Assembly (NCBI GenBank): GCA_003445095.1
Contig: DLVS01000483.1
Coordinates: 1 to 5,543, forward strand
Direction of reading: 5' to 3'
DNA: 5,543 bases
DNA from: Verrucomicrobiales bacterium
Lineage (GTDB): Bacteria > Verrucomicrobiota > Verrucomicrobiia > Limisphaerales > UBA9464
The notes below the pieces were generated by a model that worked only from the letters and a program-made list of their open reading frames with translations, was not told the origin of the DNA and made no database searches. Made by a program: the position numbers and the translations under genes. Every line of letters starts with the position of its first letter. Position 1 is the first letter of the stretch. Shown here in pieces: positions 4,029 through 5,543 of this stretch.

Positions 4029-5543
4029 GATCTTGGGGGCGAATCGTTTCGCGGTAACCAGTTGGGCCGGTCGAGCTGCACAGGGAAACCTGCCAGAGTC
4101 CACAGCGGCTCTGGCGATGGCACAAGAGCAGGCGGAGTCGCACGAGAACAAGTTTCCAACCACGCGACCATGCTCTGGTTAACGCGATGTGCGGCAGTTG
4201 CTGGCGTCAAAGCGGTCTCTCCAAGATTTGCACGCCAGAGCTTCAGCGTTTGCTCAATTGTTTCGCGCGGCAGGGGAAGTCTCTCCCGCGTAATAGAAAC
4301 AAAGGCGCGCAGGCCAAGCCAAAGCTGTAATTGATAGTCTTCGATTTTTGTCGCTTCCGGTCGGTGAGGGAGGATGCCCAACGGAAGTTCGGACACAGTG
4401 GCGAACGTGATGCTGGCGAGACTTCGCTGGCTGACGGCCCAGCCGCAAAGCCCAGCGCACCCAAGAAATTGCATGAATGCCGACTGCTCGTTCGGCGCCG
4501 CCGTCTCGAATCGGGCCAATTCTTTGATCAAGCGACCGCCTAAGCCTTTGTGGTGAAACTGCCGGCAACGTTGCACGGATTGGTGAAGCGCCAATTGCCG
4601 CAACCCGGAAGCCAACTGGCCGCAACTGGTGGCCGCGTAGGCAATCTGAAGCCATCTATTCGCGCGAACAGCTTTGAGCAAAGGCTCGACAAGTTCGGTC
4701 GCTGCGGAAGGGAGATTGGCAATGAACCAACAAAGCTGTCCATAACCTCCACTTTGTGGTGGAAAATCGCGCCAATTCGCTCGCCGGAGCAGTAAAGCCT
4801 TCAGATCAGCAGAAAGGTCACCACGCTTCGCGTCGGCACATTTCGATGCCAACCATGTCGCACCGGTAAGCCCCTTTGAATCCGGCGTCGAATTCCAATG
4901 TCCCGGCCTGATTTCACGAAGAGCGATTTCGAACACAGAAATCGGAGCATAATGAGCGAAACCAACCAGTGCATCCTTAGTCGCGGACCGTCCCTTTTGG
5001 GACAAGCGGTCTGGCTCGCTTGCCAGAATCTTCCACAACGGAGCGGTGTCGCGCCCGTGTTGACGCGCCACGTCGAGGAATGAACCCAAATCACCCAACG
5101 TCGTCGCCCACGCGCTGGCGGCGAGCTTGTCCGGCTGGCTCTCGAGCAGCGCCCACAACGGAGCGGTGTCGCGCCCATGTTGACGCGCCACGTCGAGGAA
5201 TGAACCCAAATCACCCAACGTCGTCGCCCACGCGCTGGCGGCGAGCTTGTCCGGCTGGCTCTCGAGCAGCGCCCACAACGGAGCGGTGTCGCGTCCGTGC
5301 TGCTTGGCCACGTCGAGGAACGAACCCACGCAATCCAGCGAAGTTGCCCACGCGCTGGCGGCGAGTTTGTCCGGCTGGCTTTCGAGCAGCGCCCACAACG
5401 AAGCAGTGTCGCGTCCGTGCTGCTTGGCCACGCCGCGGGACGAACCCACGCAATCCAGCGAGGTTGCCCACGCGCTGGCGGCGAGTTTGTCCGGCTGGCT
5501 TTCGAGCAGCGCCCACAACGCACCCGTGTCGCGTCCGTGCAGG
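4025..5543 (-). CDS. Large 40-residue tandem-repeat protein, C-terminal part (5' end outside window)
   Basis: An open frame enters at the right edge and runs 505 codons to a TGA at 4025. I do not recognise the family. The first part consists of four 40-residue repeats (consensus LWALLESQPDKLAASAWAT, then a variable stretch, then VAxQHGRDTA) with LW every 40 residues. A diverged fifth unit follows (LWKILASEPDRLSQKG). The repeats look all-alpha, like a solenoid. The remaining 300 or so residues (from GHWNSTPDSKGLTG) are Leu/Ala-rich and probably helical, with a Pro-rich tail ending NDSPPRS. No transmembrane segment, nuclease motif or P-loop is visible; any catalytic or NTPase domain would be in the missing N-terminus. 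Its stop overlaps the TIR-APAZ start (ATGA), so the two are probably cotranscribed and coupled. A sensor, scaffold or STAND-like role is possible but is inference. The TTG at 5518 is an internal Leu of a repeat, not a start. Confidence 0.85.
   Translation of the reverse strand, partial: LHGRDTGALWALLESQPDKLAASAWATSLDCVGSSRGVAKQHGRDTASLWALLESQPDKLAASAWATSLDCVGSFLDVAKQHGRDTAPLWALLESQPDKLAASAWATTLGDLGSFLDVARQHGRDTAPLWALLESQPDKLAASAWATTLGDLGSFLDVARQHGRDTAPLWKILASEPDRLSQKGRSATKDALVGFAHYAPISVFEIALREIRPGHWNSTPDSKGLTGATWLASKCADAKRGDLSADLKALLLRRANWRDFPPQSGGYGQLCWFIANLPSAATELVEPLLKAVRANRWLQIAYAATSCGQLASGLRQLALHQSVQRCRQFHHKGLGGRLIKELARFETAAPNEQSAFMQFLGCAGLCGWAVSQRSLASITFATVSELPLGILPHRPEATKIEDYQLQLWLGLRAFVSITRERLPLPRETIEQTLKLWRANLGETALTPATAAHRVNQSMVAWLETCSRATPPALVPSPEPLWTLAGFPVQLDRPNWLPRNDSPPRS
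5041..5520 (-). repeat. Four tandem 120-bp coding repeats
   Basis: Units 5041-5160, 5161-5280, 5281-5400 and 5401-5520 are exactly 120 bp, or 40 codons. The first two differ at one position only (G5057 against A5177), which is a synonymous His codon change. The last two differ from each other at about six positions. Between the two pairs, the variable part is the middle of the unit (TLGDLGSFLDVARQ against SLDCVGSFLDVAKQ). A diverged unit occupies about 4921-5040, and the array continues past the right edge. The pattern indicates recent unit duplication within the gene. It is not a CRISPR array, because the units abut without spacers and keep the reading frame. Confidence 0.95.

Noticed and set aside
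4029..4163. N-terminal extension of TIR-APAZ to an ATG at 4163
   Set aside because: The 45 extra residues are an out-of-frame reading of the upstream gene, have no TIR-family counterpart, and would create a long overlap. ATG 4028 fits the family length and the ATGA overlap.
5041..5520. CRISPR array
   Set aside because: The units are 120 bp, contiguous, in frame and without spacers, so they are protein-coding tandem repeats.
4801..5523. Minus-strand repeat-bearing frames of 240 and 101 residues
   Set aside because: They are alternative frames of the same 120-bp repeats. Any frame stays open across a 120-bp unit without stops. The frame ending at 4025 continues into a non-repeat domain and couples to TIR-APAZ.

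Overview
The window looks like a bacterial defence island of roughly 55-60% GC. The layout is a three-gene minus-strand block that fills 1190-5543 and runs off the right edge, next to a small plus-strand toxin-antitoxin pair (472-1037). Both sit among decayed pieces of a type I restriction-modification locus (1-278 and 1095-1190). The host cannot be fixed from this window. The PemK-like toxin type, the REP-like palindrome of the 'GCGCCCTCGCCCATCGGATGAGGG' style (167-221) and the composition remind me of Verrucomicrobiota (Pedosphaera/Limisphaerales-like) genomes, but this is a low-confidence inference.

Right block, in transcription order: (1) the C-terminal 505 residues of a large repeat protein with near-identical 40-residue tandem repeats (4025-5543, 5' end outside the window); (2) a TIR-APAZ protein (2673-4028, 451 aa); (3) a short prokaryotic Argonaute with MID and PIWI domains (1190-2680, 496 aa). 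Genes 1 and 2 overlap by 4 nt (ATGA), and genes 2 and 3 overlap by 8 nt with a strong Shine-Dalgarno sequence inside the end of gene 2. Genes 2 and 3 together are a SPARTA system. In characterised SPARTA, an RNA-guided, catalytically dead pAgo recognises invader DNA, the complex oligomerises, and the TIR domains hydrolyse NAD(P)+, killing or arresting the infected cell. The stop-start coupling to an upstream repeat protein is not part of the two-gene SPARTA system as I know it and is the most interesting point here.

Left part: on the minus strand, 1-278 carries a broken HsdR N-terminal region with two frame breaks and an in-frame palindromic insertion. It is joined at a shared Thr-Arg-Asp codon triplet to what looks like the extreme C-terminus of HsdS. 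A second short HsdR-like remnant (1095-1190) starts immediately at the pAgo stop codon. Between them lie a ribbon-helix-helix antitoxin and a PemK/MazF-like toxin that seems to have lost an internal segment and may be inactive. The picture is of a restriction locus eroded and overwritten by successive defence modules. All assignments are from reading the sequence only; no database search was run.
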